Positions 22,337-32,726 of a stretch of DNA of 64,000 bases are shown in pieces. The number at the start of each line of letters is the position of its first letter. Position 1 is the first letter of the stretch. The notes under the pieces are model-generated. The model saw only the letters and a program-made list of their open reading frames with translations. It made no database searches and had not been told where the DNA came from. The DNA is from Pleurostoma richardsiae (lineage: Eukaryota > Ascomycota > Sordariomycetes > Calosphaeriales > Pleurostomataceae): NCBI GenBank assembly GCA_030052745.1, contig JANBVO010000031.1:372001-436000 (forward strand), written 5' to 3'. A program made the translations under genes and the position numbers.

Positions 22337-23376
22337 ATGGGCTCCCAAGGTACTGCCACAGACGGCGTCCAAGCCCAGGGTATGGCCGCCTATGCTGCCC
22401 CTTCTCTTTTCCAACCCCACAGAGCCCGTCAAGCGCTCCGAGATGCTCACGAGGGCAAGATCCCTCCTCTCCTCGGGTACTATGCCGGTCTCAGCTCCGT
22501 CCCCATAAGCAGATATCTTGCGCCGATGAACTATGACTGCGTCTGGGTAGACTGGGAGCATACGTCGTGCAACGTGGAGACCATGACGACGGTGGGTTAG
22601 GTTCCATCATGTTGCACACGGGAATGTAAGACTGATAGGACTCTACTGCAGATCGTCCACGAGACTATATTCATGAGCCATGGCAGGACCATCCCGTTCG
22701 TTCGGTAAGCAACAAGCCCAGTAGTCAGCGTCCATTACACAGACTCGGAATGACATGAAAGGAAACTAACACCGACACTCCAACCAGCGTCCCCGGCCAC
22801 GACCACGCAGCCATTGGTTACGCCCTTGACGCAGGAGCCAGCATCGTCGTCCCGCAGGTCGAGACAGTCGAGCAGGCCAAGCACGTCCTCTCCGCCGCCA
22901 AGTACGGCACCAAGCATAACGGCACCCGCTCGGCGCCCCCCTTCCGCCTTGTCCGGGGGCTGACCGACAGGCCCTACGACCCCTCGCGGGACATTCATCG
23001 GTGCCTCAACGACCAGGCCGCCGTCATGTTCCAGATCGAGTCGCTCGAGGGCATCCGCAACCTCGACGCCATCCTGACCGCCTGCCCGGATGCCGACGCC
23101 ATCTGGCTCGGCTCGCTCGACTGCCGCATTAGCATGAACCTGCCCGGCAACGGCGGCATGGGCGGGAGCGAGCCGGAGTGGCAGGAGGCGGTGGGGCTGT
23201 TCAAGGAGACGATGAGGAAGCACGATAAGCCGTACTCGGGATTCTACATGGGCCCACCGGAGGGGGTCAAGAAGGGAATTGAGGGTATGTGCATGGCGTA
23301 TATTGACGCTGATGTTGTGGCGCTGGGCGGCATGTATGAGAAACTTGGCGCCATGAAGCAGGCGATCGCACAATAG
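22337..23376 (+). CDS. HpcH/HpaI aldolase family protein
   Basis: Three exons (22337-22591, 22652-22704 and 22788-23376) give 298 residues. The frame is open upstream to 22103, but ATG at 22337 in a CACAATGG context fits the family start better. Family features are GYYAGLSSVPISRYLAPMNYDCVWVDWEH, HGRTIPFVRVPGHD (the arginine contacts the acid substrate), DAGASIVVPQVE, the metal ligand glutamate in MFQIESLEG and the second ligand aspartate in IWLGSLDCR. These enzymes cleave or form 2-keto-acid aldols with a divalent metal; relatives include 4-hydroxy-2-oxoheptanedioate aldolase. The exact substrate in fungi is unsettled. It is probably cytosolic, as no leader peptide is visible after this start. 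Confidence 0.88.
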
Positions 23377-24437
23377 AGCGGTGGAAGGGATAGACACGGT
23401 ATATCAGTTCATTTCTGAATAGGCCATTGATGTTGGCAACAGTAACGCCTCTTCTACCTAGCTATGGGCATCCTGTCTCCGCTCACGGCCATTTGCGTCA
23501 TCGGTACACCACCCTTAACTTGAGTCACAATGCTTTTCTTGATCCTGGTGTACAACTGCCTATCGTTCGACATCTCCTAGTAGTGAGGCATACTTGTCGT
23601 TTCCAGCGAGGTCTGAAAGAGGCTGACATAAGTCCTTCCGTCCACTACATGAGAACTGTTTCCAATCCCCAAACTGCCACAATTTAGGTATGTTGACGAT
23701 GTTTCGGCTGTACTTTCTCTCCTAGTGGCTTGGATATTTTTGAGGCCTCTAGCCGAGAGCTTCACGGTTGACAAAGCCGTACCGCTGTCCCCCAGAGGCA
23801 CGGTGAGATTCCCCAGCTCTTCGGCTACTCTATTTAACTAAAGTTGCCAAGCTACGGAGTTGCGGAAATTCCATAAACGTTAGATGGGTAGGGGAATTGC
23901 AACCTTGGAACCCGCGACCAGGCATTAAGTTATCAGATAGCCAATTTATATCATGCATTGAAGTTCCTTGCTATATCTTTGATAGACTATATATCTTTTC
24001 ACTGTTGAGTCTCGCCAAAGAATCCTCCGGATAGGTTGAGCAATAGTGAACCATGAGACCATTCTTGTAACTCGAGCTTGTCCGTGTGAGCTGGAAACTT
24101 GATTGAGATAAACGCGGAATGAGTTTTCTGCTATTTTGACATTGCTGTTGGGATCAGTGTTTGAGTAAAGATATGAAGTAGAGAACAAAAGCTGAAAGAA
24201 AAGTCTAAGTAGTTCGTCTGCAAAAGACTTTGTTGGCGAATCTCAAGACGCCGAGACACATAAACTGTCGAGTCAGTTACTGCGTTCTGCCTCTGATCTT
24301 GAAATATCTGTATATCGGAATTAGCTCGAAAGCGGGATGTACTCCGTACCCCACCAAAGCTCCCCACAGAGGATAGCGTGCCATCACCACAAAAATATTC
24401 TGATAGCTCAGATACCAAAGACACAGCTCGCGACACC
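23377..24437. other. Intergenic, no gene seen
   Basis: This 1.06-kb stretch separates two plus-strand genes. It is A/T-rich from about 23800 to 24330. The short promoter of the EIF1AD-like gene must lie at its right end. Confidence 0.6.
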
Positions 24438-24949
24438 ATGGGCCGACCGAAACGAAACGTGCTGGCTGCGGCTGAAGAGTCAACGACGCCTCCAGACGAG
24501 CTCACACCAGGCCAATCGGTCGCACGAGTCATCAGGGCCGAAGGAAACAGCTTGTATACCTGCGCCCTACCGTCTAAGAAGACAGTTCTGGTCGAGCTGG
24601 AGTCGCGCTTCCGGAACACGATATGGATCAAGCGCGGCGGGTACGTCGTAGTAGACCTGGCATCCGCCGAGGACGGGAAGGGCACGAGCAAGGTCGACGG
24701 TGATATCATCAACGTGGTGCGGGACGAGAGGGCATGGCGCAAGCGGCCGTACTGGTATGTGCCCGTCGGCTTGCAGCATACACGAGTCCCTGGCTGCTTG
24801 ATTTAAAGAGTGAACAAGTAGCCGGTACTGACACGATCAACACACAAAGGCCGGCAGAGTTCCCGAAAGATACCCACGATGAGGACAGCGAGGACAAGGA
24901 TTCGAACGTAGGCAAGCTGCCCCCGACAGATTCCGAAGACGAAGATTGA
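24438..24949 (+). CDS. EIF1AD-like S1/eIF1A-fold RNA-binding protein
   Basis: Two exons (24438-24754 and 24850-24949) give 138 residues. MGRPKRNVLAA opens a basic N-terminus. The S1-like fold of eIF1A follows: ARVIRAEGNSLYTCALPSKKTVLVEL, then the diagnostic RFRNTIWIKRGGYVVVD at about residues 60-76, and RPYWPAEFP formed across the intron. Human EIF1AD has the same IWIKRG and WPEAF elements and a similar acidic tail; here the tail ends DSEDED. EIF1AD proteins are nuclear and have been linked to stress responses and late small-subunit ribosome maturation. The fungal role is inferred. The gene converges with ALG3, leaving only 46 bp between the stop codons, so the two transcripts probably overlap. 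Confidence 0.9.
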
Positions 24950-24995
24950 AAGGCCTCTAAAACAATACTTGGGTGCGATACAATCCGACCACCGG

Positions 24996-26418
24996 CTACT
25001 GCTTCACTGCAGAATCCGCCTGCGAGCCCGGATTGGCATCCTCCGGTTCCTTCACCGTCCCGAGCCACACCAGAAGAACTGTCAGAGCTAAGTTACCGAC
25101 CACAACAGCAGAGCTGACAGGAGTGCTGGGGAAGACGTTCCACGCCCATTCCTGGGAGAAGAAGAGGATGTACTGAATACCGGGATGCACACCGCTGCGC
25201 CAAAGCAGGAAGGGGGTAGACCATGCTAGATAGGAGTAGAACTGGTAGTGAAGAGAGCGGGCAAGAAGCAGGCCGATAACGTTGGCAGACAACATCGTAG
25301 TCATGACGTATTGAGGTGTGACCTTTGCTGAGACCGCCAGCTGCTCACTTTGGGAAAAGGGTTCTTGGAACCGAAGCAGCGGCGCAACGAGCTCGCCCAG
25401 TGACTTTCCGGACAGCTTGATCCACCGCGTCACGACAAAGGCCAGGAGTACCGAGGCGTGGAGCACCAGCAGAGTCACAGCAAACTCCTTGCTGAGGAAC
25501 ACCTCCTCGCCGACAAATCGCCAGTTAACCGTCCACTTGAAAAGGAACTGGCGCGAAAACTCGAACGCTCTGCTCAGGTATTCCCACGGGTAGTGCACCA
25601 GAAAGGGGATGGCGACGTAGACCTGCAACTGGGCCATCCAGGCAGCCTGCTTGATTGCCGCCCGTGTGCCTGACCCGAAGAACAGGATGACTGCCACGGC
25701 GGGCAGCACCAAAAGCAAGGACATCTTGACCGAAACACCGTACGAGTAGGCCAACGAGCCGAGGAACCAGGAGCGTCGCTGGAAGAGGAGGATCGCGAGC
25801 CAAAGGAAGAAGACAGCGAAGCAGTCGTTAAAGCATCGGAGCATGAAAATGCTGTGTTGCCGCTTCGACAAGACGAGAAGCGGGAAGACATATGGAGGTA
25901 CCTGTAGAGCGTCAGTGCAAGTCGAACGCAGCAGTGGCTCTGACAGGGTCAGGTCCACGCTTGCCTTTGCCTTCCAGTAGCACACCATGACCATGGCCAA
26001 GGTCGCCAGATACAGACCGGCAAACAGCTGTTGTGCCAATAAGATGTTCTTTCCTTCGTCCGTCAGAGAATAGAGCGCGTCGTAGATCCAGACGTGGCCG
26101 GCAGGATAGACAAGAGGTCCCGTTCCGCCCTTGATGTTGGTGTAGTCGCGCTCGCCAGCCTTGTACTGGGAAATCTGTTCCATGTATGCCACCCAGTCAA
26201 TTTCTGTGTCTTTGCAGCTAGTCAGCGCCAGAACTCCCAAGACGTGGTGCTCGCCGGGTCTCCTCACATGGTATTCTCCAGATGATCAAGCCGCAAAGGA
26301 GTGCGTCCAGCACAAGCAGCGCAGGTGGAATGTACTTTGAGAGGACATGCCTGCCCTTCAAGATGTCTGCTACAAGCCTTGCAGCTTGCGCAAACACTGG
26401 TGGTTGCTGATCAGCCAT
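24996..26418 (-). CDS. alg3: Dol-P-Man:Man5GlcNAc2-PP-Dol alpha-1,3-mannosyltransferase
   Basis: Three exons (26268-26418, 25965-26209 and 24996-25901) give 433 residues. ALG3 adds the sixth mannose, the first on the lumenal side of the ER, to the lipid-linked N-glycan precursor using dolichol-phosphate mannose. Diagnostic stretches are IPYTEIDWVAYMEQI, rebuilt across intron 1, NIKGGTGPLVYPAGHVWIYDALY, VPPYVFPLLVLSKRQHSIFMLRCFNDCFA and LAYSYGVSVKMSLLLVLPA. Ten or so hydrophobic helices span the remainder. Intron 1 uses a GTGAGG donor and an AAAG acceptor. The second intron (25902-25964) is unusual: 63 nt, no stop, and a GC donor (AAG|GCAAGC). It is inferred because its removal restores the conserved KAKVPPYVFP. 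The gene is tail to tail with the EIF1AD-like gene. Confidence 0.93.
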
Positions 26419-26719
26419 AAGGTCGTGTCGTCGTGCTTGCGAGAGGCTTCTTTGGTCGGCGTGTCGGATTCGCGACGCGGTTGACCACAGTAAGCTCTAA
26501 GCTTCCGCAGCTGCTGTCAGTTGGCGGCCGGCAAGTACCTTACCCAAGTACGAAAGTACCTAGGTACCTCCCTACCCCATGCTCTCCCCCTGAAAGCCAG
26601 AGAGACCTTTTACGTCGTATTCACTTACTATCTGAAGGAATTCACCCATCGACTTGATTTTCCTCGTGTTCTAAGTATCGGACCAATATTGTTATAAACA
26701 AGATGGTACTTGACGACGC
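26419..26719. other. Short intergenic region with GTACCT-type palindromic motifs
   Basis: This lies between the ALG3 start and the D-amino-acid oxidase end. It contains AAGTACCTTACCCAAGTAC followed by AAAGTACCTAGGTACCT around 26535-26572, a pattern that recurs in other intergenic stretches of the window. Confidence 0.5.
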
Positions 26720-28087
26720 CTAGAGCTTCGCCGCCCTCTTCCCCTTCGCAGCGACAATCTCATCAACCAGCTCCACCACCCTCTCGGCGCATCCATACGA
26801 CCCCTGGTACCCCCAGCCGGCGTGCCCGTAGCTGTGCACCACCCAGTTCCCGTCGATGACCTCCTTCTCCAGCCGGACCCCTCCCTTGCGGTACGGCCTC
26901 AGCCCCACACCGTGCCGGATGACGTCCAGGCCCGCGACGCCCTTGCCGCTCGCCAGCTGCGGGTGCAGCGCCACCGCCCGCTGCATGATGCGCACCGCGA
27001 CGTTGGGGTCCGGCGCGGACTCCCAGTTGCCGATCTGGTACGTGCCGCCCAGGATGGTGCCCCCGCCCGCCGCGCGCGTCATCACGTAGAAGAGCTCGTC
27101 GTCCCCGTCGTCCGTGCTCGACGTCGCCATCATGGGCGTCGCCTCGTTGCGCACCAGCACCGTCTGGCCCCGCGCCGGCACCACGTCCGCGTCCATGACG
27201 CCCCCCAGCCGGCTGGCAAGCAAGCCCGAGGCGTTGACCACGACGTCGGCACTGCCGCCCGCGTGGCTCAGGCCCGCCGCCTCCGAGACGTGTTTGAGCG
27301 ATGCGCGGCGCAGCACGACGCCGTTCTTGAGGCACTGGCCCACCAGCCACTGCAGGTAGATGGCCGTGTTGATGCACACGGAGCCGAACTCGCAGCCGTA
27401 CGCCATACCATCCGGCAGTTCGCTCGGCGTCAGCTTGCGGTAGTCCTCGAAGAGGGTGCTGAACCACGGGTTCTCGTCAAAGAGTGCCTCCGAGAGCTTG
27501 TTCTTCGCATCAGTTACCTTCTACCGCCCCAATAGCCATACATGTTAGGAAAACTGACTACCAGCACATTGGGAAAGGGTCTGAGTGGCTCACGTCCAGG
27601 TCCTTCTTCCGCCGCATGACGCGCGATTCTGTGACCGGTGTTAGCAACATAGTTCCCGCGAAAGACAGGGAAAAGTAGCCATTGCCGCGAGACGTACTCT
27701 GGAAGTGGATGCCAGCCTCCGGGACCTCCGCCGCGAGCCGCTTCATCTCCGGCCATGTTCGGCGCTCCCATCTGCTGTTTTCCTGCGTGGCCATCCTACG
27801 CCATGTCAGTCGAGGCCTCAGCCAGTCCCTCGCCTCAAGGAGAACGAGCAGGAGACATACGGCAGAACATTGGCACCGGCCCATGGCGAAGTGTACTCAA
27901 TGTCGTAGTCGCCAGGCACATGCTTGGCTACGACTGTGACAACATTGTCCTTATTCTTCGAGAGCAGCAATGCGCTGGTCAGACCAGTGACGCCGGCGCT
28001 GGGATATGCCCGTTAGCTTCACCGCTGAAGCCGCAGGAGAGACTTGTTCCAGCGGAAGCCTTACCCGAGTACTACGATCTTCGTCAT
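26720..28087 (-). CDS. D-amino-acid oxidase (FAD-dependent), peroxisomal
   Basis: Five exons (28065-28087, 27861-27998, 27698-27795, 27594-27628 and 26720-27520) give 364 residues with consistent phases. The N-terminus MTKIVVLGAGVTGLTSALLLS carries the FAD dinucleotide fold GxGxxG, assembled across the first intron. YTSPWAGANVLP is the second FAD/active-site strip of this family. Near the C-terminus are RHGVGLRPYRKGG, with a substrate-binding arginine and tyrosine, and the DAO signature HSYGHAGWGYQGSYGCA. The last residues are AKL, a peroxisomal PTS1 signal, in keeping with the enzyme's production of hydrogen peroxide. It deaminates D-amino acids to keto acids and ammonia. The first coding exon is only 23 nt. 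Confidence 0.92.
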
Positions 28088-29139
28088 TTTCACTGGCTCC
28101 TCCTCGGGGATTCTGTATCTTTCATTCAGAACCTGGATAGTGCCGTATTCAACCGCTCACAGAGGGCAGGTCTTCACCACCATCTACCTTATATACTCCC
28201 GGTGCGCCTTCGGCATGGGAGTTGCCCGCGGGGACCCACACTCGCAGCGGGAAAGTAACTGATATCTTAGCGCAGCAGCTGCGCGATAACTACGCTGTTG
28301 GCCTTGCCGTCAGAAGCCGAGCAACCCTCAGAATTTAAGGGTCTTGGACGGCCACTTGAGAAGTTCCTCAGTCCAATTGGGGTCTGCAGAGTCCAGGCTA
28401 CTTGCCGGTCACGGTGAGGGTACTGTACGGCAGCCATCTATGTGGCGGCTCTTGAAGGCCCAGATACCTTATCTATTCTTCCATCTCGGTTTTGTTTAGC
28501 GGTGGTGGGGTCGCCGAGAACGGCCGTGAGAGAAAGAGGGCCGGAGGCGGCCGTCCTGCTTCCAAGACGATATATCAGAGGGATGAAGAGGATTCTATTA
28601 ATCGCAAGACGCAGAGCTCGAAGAACATACCGGCGAGAGACAGGCACAGATTTGTCCTACATTACCTCAGAAGACCAACTTCTACTTGGACGCTGCAGTC
28701 AAACCAATCTGCTCAGATCACCACCGGAAAGATGTCGCCGGAATCCTCTCACCACACTGAGCCGGCCGAGTAGCCAAATGCACGATATAGTGGTCCAAGA
28801 TTTCGTGCATGAAGGATGGCGTGTCTCTCCTAGGTGGCGCATAATGAATTGTAAGCCAGATGGTCCGGACAAACCGGCCGAGGACCCAGTTAGAGCCGGA
28901 CGATCCATGACTACGACTTGACAGCAATGTGCGCAATGTCTGGACGTGTGTAGGTGTATGTCTTGTTGTGATTTCTAGCCGCAGCAAAATACAAATCCAG
29001 ATTTGGCCGAAGAAACCCTTCCGCATCTGAAATCCCGAATCCCCTACCACTCGAGGCTCTTAAGCCAAGTGTGCATCAAGCACCGGCATCAATCTTCCCG
29101 TATCTCAACCACGACCACCCCCTTCTCTATCCATTGCGC
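28088..29139. other. Intergenic, no gene seen
   Basis: This lies upstream of the D-amino-acid oxidase gene and downstream of the thioredoxin gene. Overlapping open frames on both strands around 28440-29050 show no domain, and neither strand looks clearly coding. Confidence 0.55.
28189..28195 (-). promoter_or_regulatory. TATA-like element of the D-amino-acid oxidase gene
   Basis: On the minus strand TATATAA lies about 100 bp upstream of the oxidase start at 28087, a usual TATA distance. Confidence 0.45.
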
Positions 29140-29761
29140 TTAGGCAGTCTCGGTCTTCTCCGCGGCAGCCTCGTCGGCGGCGGGCTTGTGCTTCACGACA
29201 AGCTTCTGCAGGGCAGCGGGGTTGGCACCGACGAACTCGTCAACCTTCTCGCCGTCCTTGAAGAAGGTGAAGGTGGGCATGGCGCGGATGCTGTACTCCT
29301 GGCTCAGCTCGGGCAGGTTGTCGACGTCGACCTTGATGAAGTAAATGTCGGTGTTCTCGTTGGACCACCTAGCAAGAAGAGCTGTGTTAGAGTCGCGCAT
29401 GATCTTTGAATCTGAGTGCAGGCATTTCGCAGGATCGGTGGAGGAAAACTCACTTAGCGACCATGGGGGCGATGGCCTTGCAGGGGCCGCACCACGTAGC
29501 GAACCAGTCGACCATGACGACGTCGTGGCTGCGGATGGCCTCCTTGAAGCCGTCGACGCTGTTGCAGAATGCGTTAGCTTAGGCTCAGCCTGGCGCTTTG
29601 CGCGCGCGGTCGTGCAGGCAAGCGACAACTTACGTCTCGATGTTGTGGACAGTCATCTTGGGCTGAGTTGTGTGAAAAGGTCTTCGAAATGCGATGCGCG
29701 GTGCTGGAACAGTGGAAAATCTGGCGGCAGTCTGTACGGACCGGAAGAGCTTGGTGGACAT
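29140..29761 (-). CDS. Thioredoxin with mitochondrial-type leader
   Basis: Three exons (29634-29761, 29454-29558 and 29140-29368) give 153 residues. The fold is complete: VVMVDWFATWCGPCKAIAPMVAK with the active-site WCGPC, FIKVDVDNLPELSQEY, and the cis-proline in IRAMPTFTFFKDGEKV. The first 35 residues (MSTKLFRSVQTAARFSTV and so on) are rich in Arg, Ser and Ala with no acid, as in a mitochondrial presequence. A second in-frame ATG at 29656 begins MTVHNIET, exactly where cytosolic thioredoxins usually start. The gene may therefore supply both compartments, by leaky scanning or two transcription starts. The C-terminus carries an Ala/Glu/Lys-rich tail of about 15 residues. It reduces protein disulfides and is recharged by thioredoxin reductase. 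Confidence 0.93.
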
Positions 29762-32726
29762 GGAAGTATGATGTTTTATCGGGAGATCCTCAGAGAGAAG
29801 ATCTAGAGCCGGATATATGTATTGCTGCAAATGCGCGTTGCACTTTGCTTGGGCAGGAGCTAAAGTTGGTATTTTGGAATCAATGCCCCGCGAAGGGCAT
29901 GATGTAAGCCGCTTGATTTGTCAATGGAGGGGCGTCGAGAAATCCCGATGACGCGATAGGTACGTACCGACAGCTGCGCACAGAACGCACTGGGCGCCGC
30001 GGCGCAACATCGGACTTTCAGTCTACTCCGTACCTGTGTGATAGTAATCAGTAGAAAAACCCATGTCTTCTGTGGAAGTCATAACTGAATCTCAAATAAG
30101 GTTGAGTACATATTCACTGCATATCCGTGGCTGACTGAAGCCATGGAAGCTTCGACAACTCAGTCACAAGTTAACGCCGAGTGCACGATTATGTGCGGCC
30201 TACTGTGCCAGCTTAGAGAGCATTTGTCCTCTCAGCAGAGCTAAGTATCTAAGCGTCGACTCCAGGATAGACGAAGGTCTTCTATATTACTAGAGTCAAA
30301 GCTCTTCAACACGAGGATACCTTTGAGACATGGTAGGTTGTCCATTGCACCTGTCACCGTCCAGTGTCTGCTTAGTTCTTTGACTCTGCCTGCAATTACA
30401 TACGTGACGGGCCTTAGGAAAGGAGATCTTCCCCTTCCCCTTCTCCTACTGTCAAAGCAAGGAGATGCTCTTACATGGTCTCCTGCCCTTCCCCTAGCTA
30501 GAATCTAATCAACTAAGACATCGGAACTCGACAGTTACAGAATGTCATGCTCAGGTGTCCTCGAGTGAGGCATTGGTTGTGAGAAGACGCCCGAGGCTTA
30601 GTCGGTTTCATCCTGGAGAGAAGAAGCAAGGACAAAGAAAAGCAAGAAACAGGACCTATACCGTTCAAAAGAAAGGTCATGACTCGACGATATACAGCGC
30701 AGGTGTACCAACGACGCTCAGGTCCATCTCGGCCTAGATACTTGACAATATGAGAAAGGTGGAGGTGAGAAGAATTCTTGTAGCTCAGGGGTGACGCTAT
30801 TCTCTGGAAAGCCCTGCTCTCGGCTCAAATGTAGCAAACAGCACCTTTAAGGCACTGTACAACATATCACAGCCAGTATCGCTCAGCCTCATCCCTCGAG
30901 GCACAGCATTATTCGCAATTCTCGGGAGGCACTGCTTGGCCGCAGGGCTTTTCCCCGCCAAGCCCCAAGCATGCAGCCGCATGTCGAAGATCATGGGGAG
31001 CAACATCGCACGGCCGCCTGTTGAACAGCATGCGCTGCGGCATCACCGCGGAGAGCCAGTCTCCCTGCGTCACGGATTGAGGTCCCGTTCAACATGACGG
31101 TGACCCCTCAGTCCAGGTAGCATCGGTATGTGACCGCCCCGCCGCCAGCCTCGGCCGAAACCGCAGATAGCCCCGGCCAGACAAGTCGGCCGACCTGGCT
31201 ACTACTACGTAAATGCGCCGGGATCCTCATTAGAATCGATGAAATCAAATAATCAAAATGATCTTCCCGCGGGACAGGTAGGAGAGTTGGCGGAAACCAT
31301 GTCACAGCCCCCTTACCTCCGGCCTCCCACTCCTGAGCACAGCGCAATGGGAGGGGCCTAGGTGCAAGAACGGTCGACGGCGCCTCGCAGCAAGCAAAAG
31401 CAATAGCCCGTCGGGACGCAGCGCTCCAACCGGGGCAAACATCGTTCTCGAAAAGCGGCGGCCACGGGCTGCACACCCTTACTTACATTTCTAGAGACGA
31501 TGAGGTCTGAGTCCGAGTTAGCTGCCTTGCTGGCCGCTGCCCCTTCCCGCTCATCTCGGCCCACTGCATCCGCGAGGCTTCACACGCCCGAGACTCCACG
31601 CTTTCCGACTTGTCTGCGGCCTCCCGAAATGATATTCTGGTGCTCGACCGGTCTGGTCAATCGTGAATCTTTCGCTCTGGTTCCCTCTCGAGGATGGCTA
31701 CTAGGTAGTTAGGACGTCTAGGGCAGCAGTGGCACGAAGCCGCGAGACGCACCCAAACACATAGCACGACCATGATGGGGCTCTCTACAGCTGGTATTCA
31801 AGGCTTATTTTGTGCATTGCATCTGATCTATCTGGCGAGATCACCGATGCATGCATGCCTGCAGTGTGTGTGACTAGCTCCTTCTTATACACGACCACAT
31901 CTCCAGCGCAGAAGAGCTCGTCTCCAGTCAAATTGTTCTCTTTTGAGTTTTTCCGTGGCCTAAAGTCATCCAAACCTCCCTGTCTATGCCTGCCATTCCT
32001 GCGCCTCCTGTTTCCCTTCCCGAGGTATCACAGCATCGCAGACAATGTGGCGTCTAAGCAGCCAGCTCCGCAGGAGGTTGGCTCCTTCTTCCCAGGTAAG
32101 CTGGCTTGGAAACGTAATTCTGCAGCCGTCTCCCAGGGCACAACGCAGTTGTGCAAGGAGGAGGGAAGCCAGGCCCCGTAGGCAGACGCCAGGTCCAAAT
32201 GTGCTCTATTGTTCCGCCCTTGATGCCTCCCGTGAGCCTGAGGGCAAAATCATTGATCCAAGGGTATCGTGGTGGTATATGTGCCAGGAAATAGAAAGAA
32301 AACCAACGCAAAGCAAAGCATCTCAGATCCCGCCTACTTCTAAAAGAGGACAGTGGTCGTCAAGTCATAATGGTACATGGATTTTCGCAGTACAGGAGCA
32401 AAGCTGGGGTGAAGTCAACCGAGAGTCCAGGGGGACGCGAGACGATGGTCCGATGAGCGGTTCGGGTTGAGAAAGAGAGCTGGCCAGTTCGAGAAACACG
32501 CATATTCGTTCATGTTGATGTTTTCGATTTTTTTTTTTTTGCGTCATTTGCCGAGTTTTCTGGGATAGGATAGGAAAGATGATAAGGAGCGAATATCGGT
32601 CGGTAATCAGAACAGCGCGGGACAAAGGAGAGAGGAAGGAGTGTGGCGTGTCTCGAAACTGGCAGCAATCTTCGATTCCGGTATCAGCCCGCTCATAGAA
32701 CCTATCATCAAACGTCAGTCGCCCTG
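29762..32726. other. Long gene-poor region (3.0 kb)
   Basis: The thioredoxin promoter lies at the left end and the 3' end of the 857-residue gene at the right. Open frames are short and unlike any family I know. A 15-nt T run near 32528 and a GCATGCATGCCTGCA stretch near 31850 are the only obvious sequence features. Confidence 0.55.

Noticed and set aside
22735-23397. 220-codon minus-strand open frame
   Set aside because: It is antisense to the aldolase exon 3 and has no domain features.
26822-27535. 237-codon plus-strand open frame
   Set aside because: It is antisense to the D-amino-acid oxidase last exon, whose family motifs and splice phases are clear.
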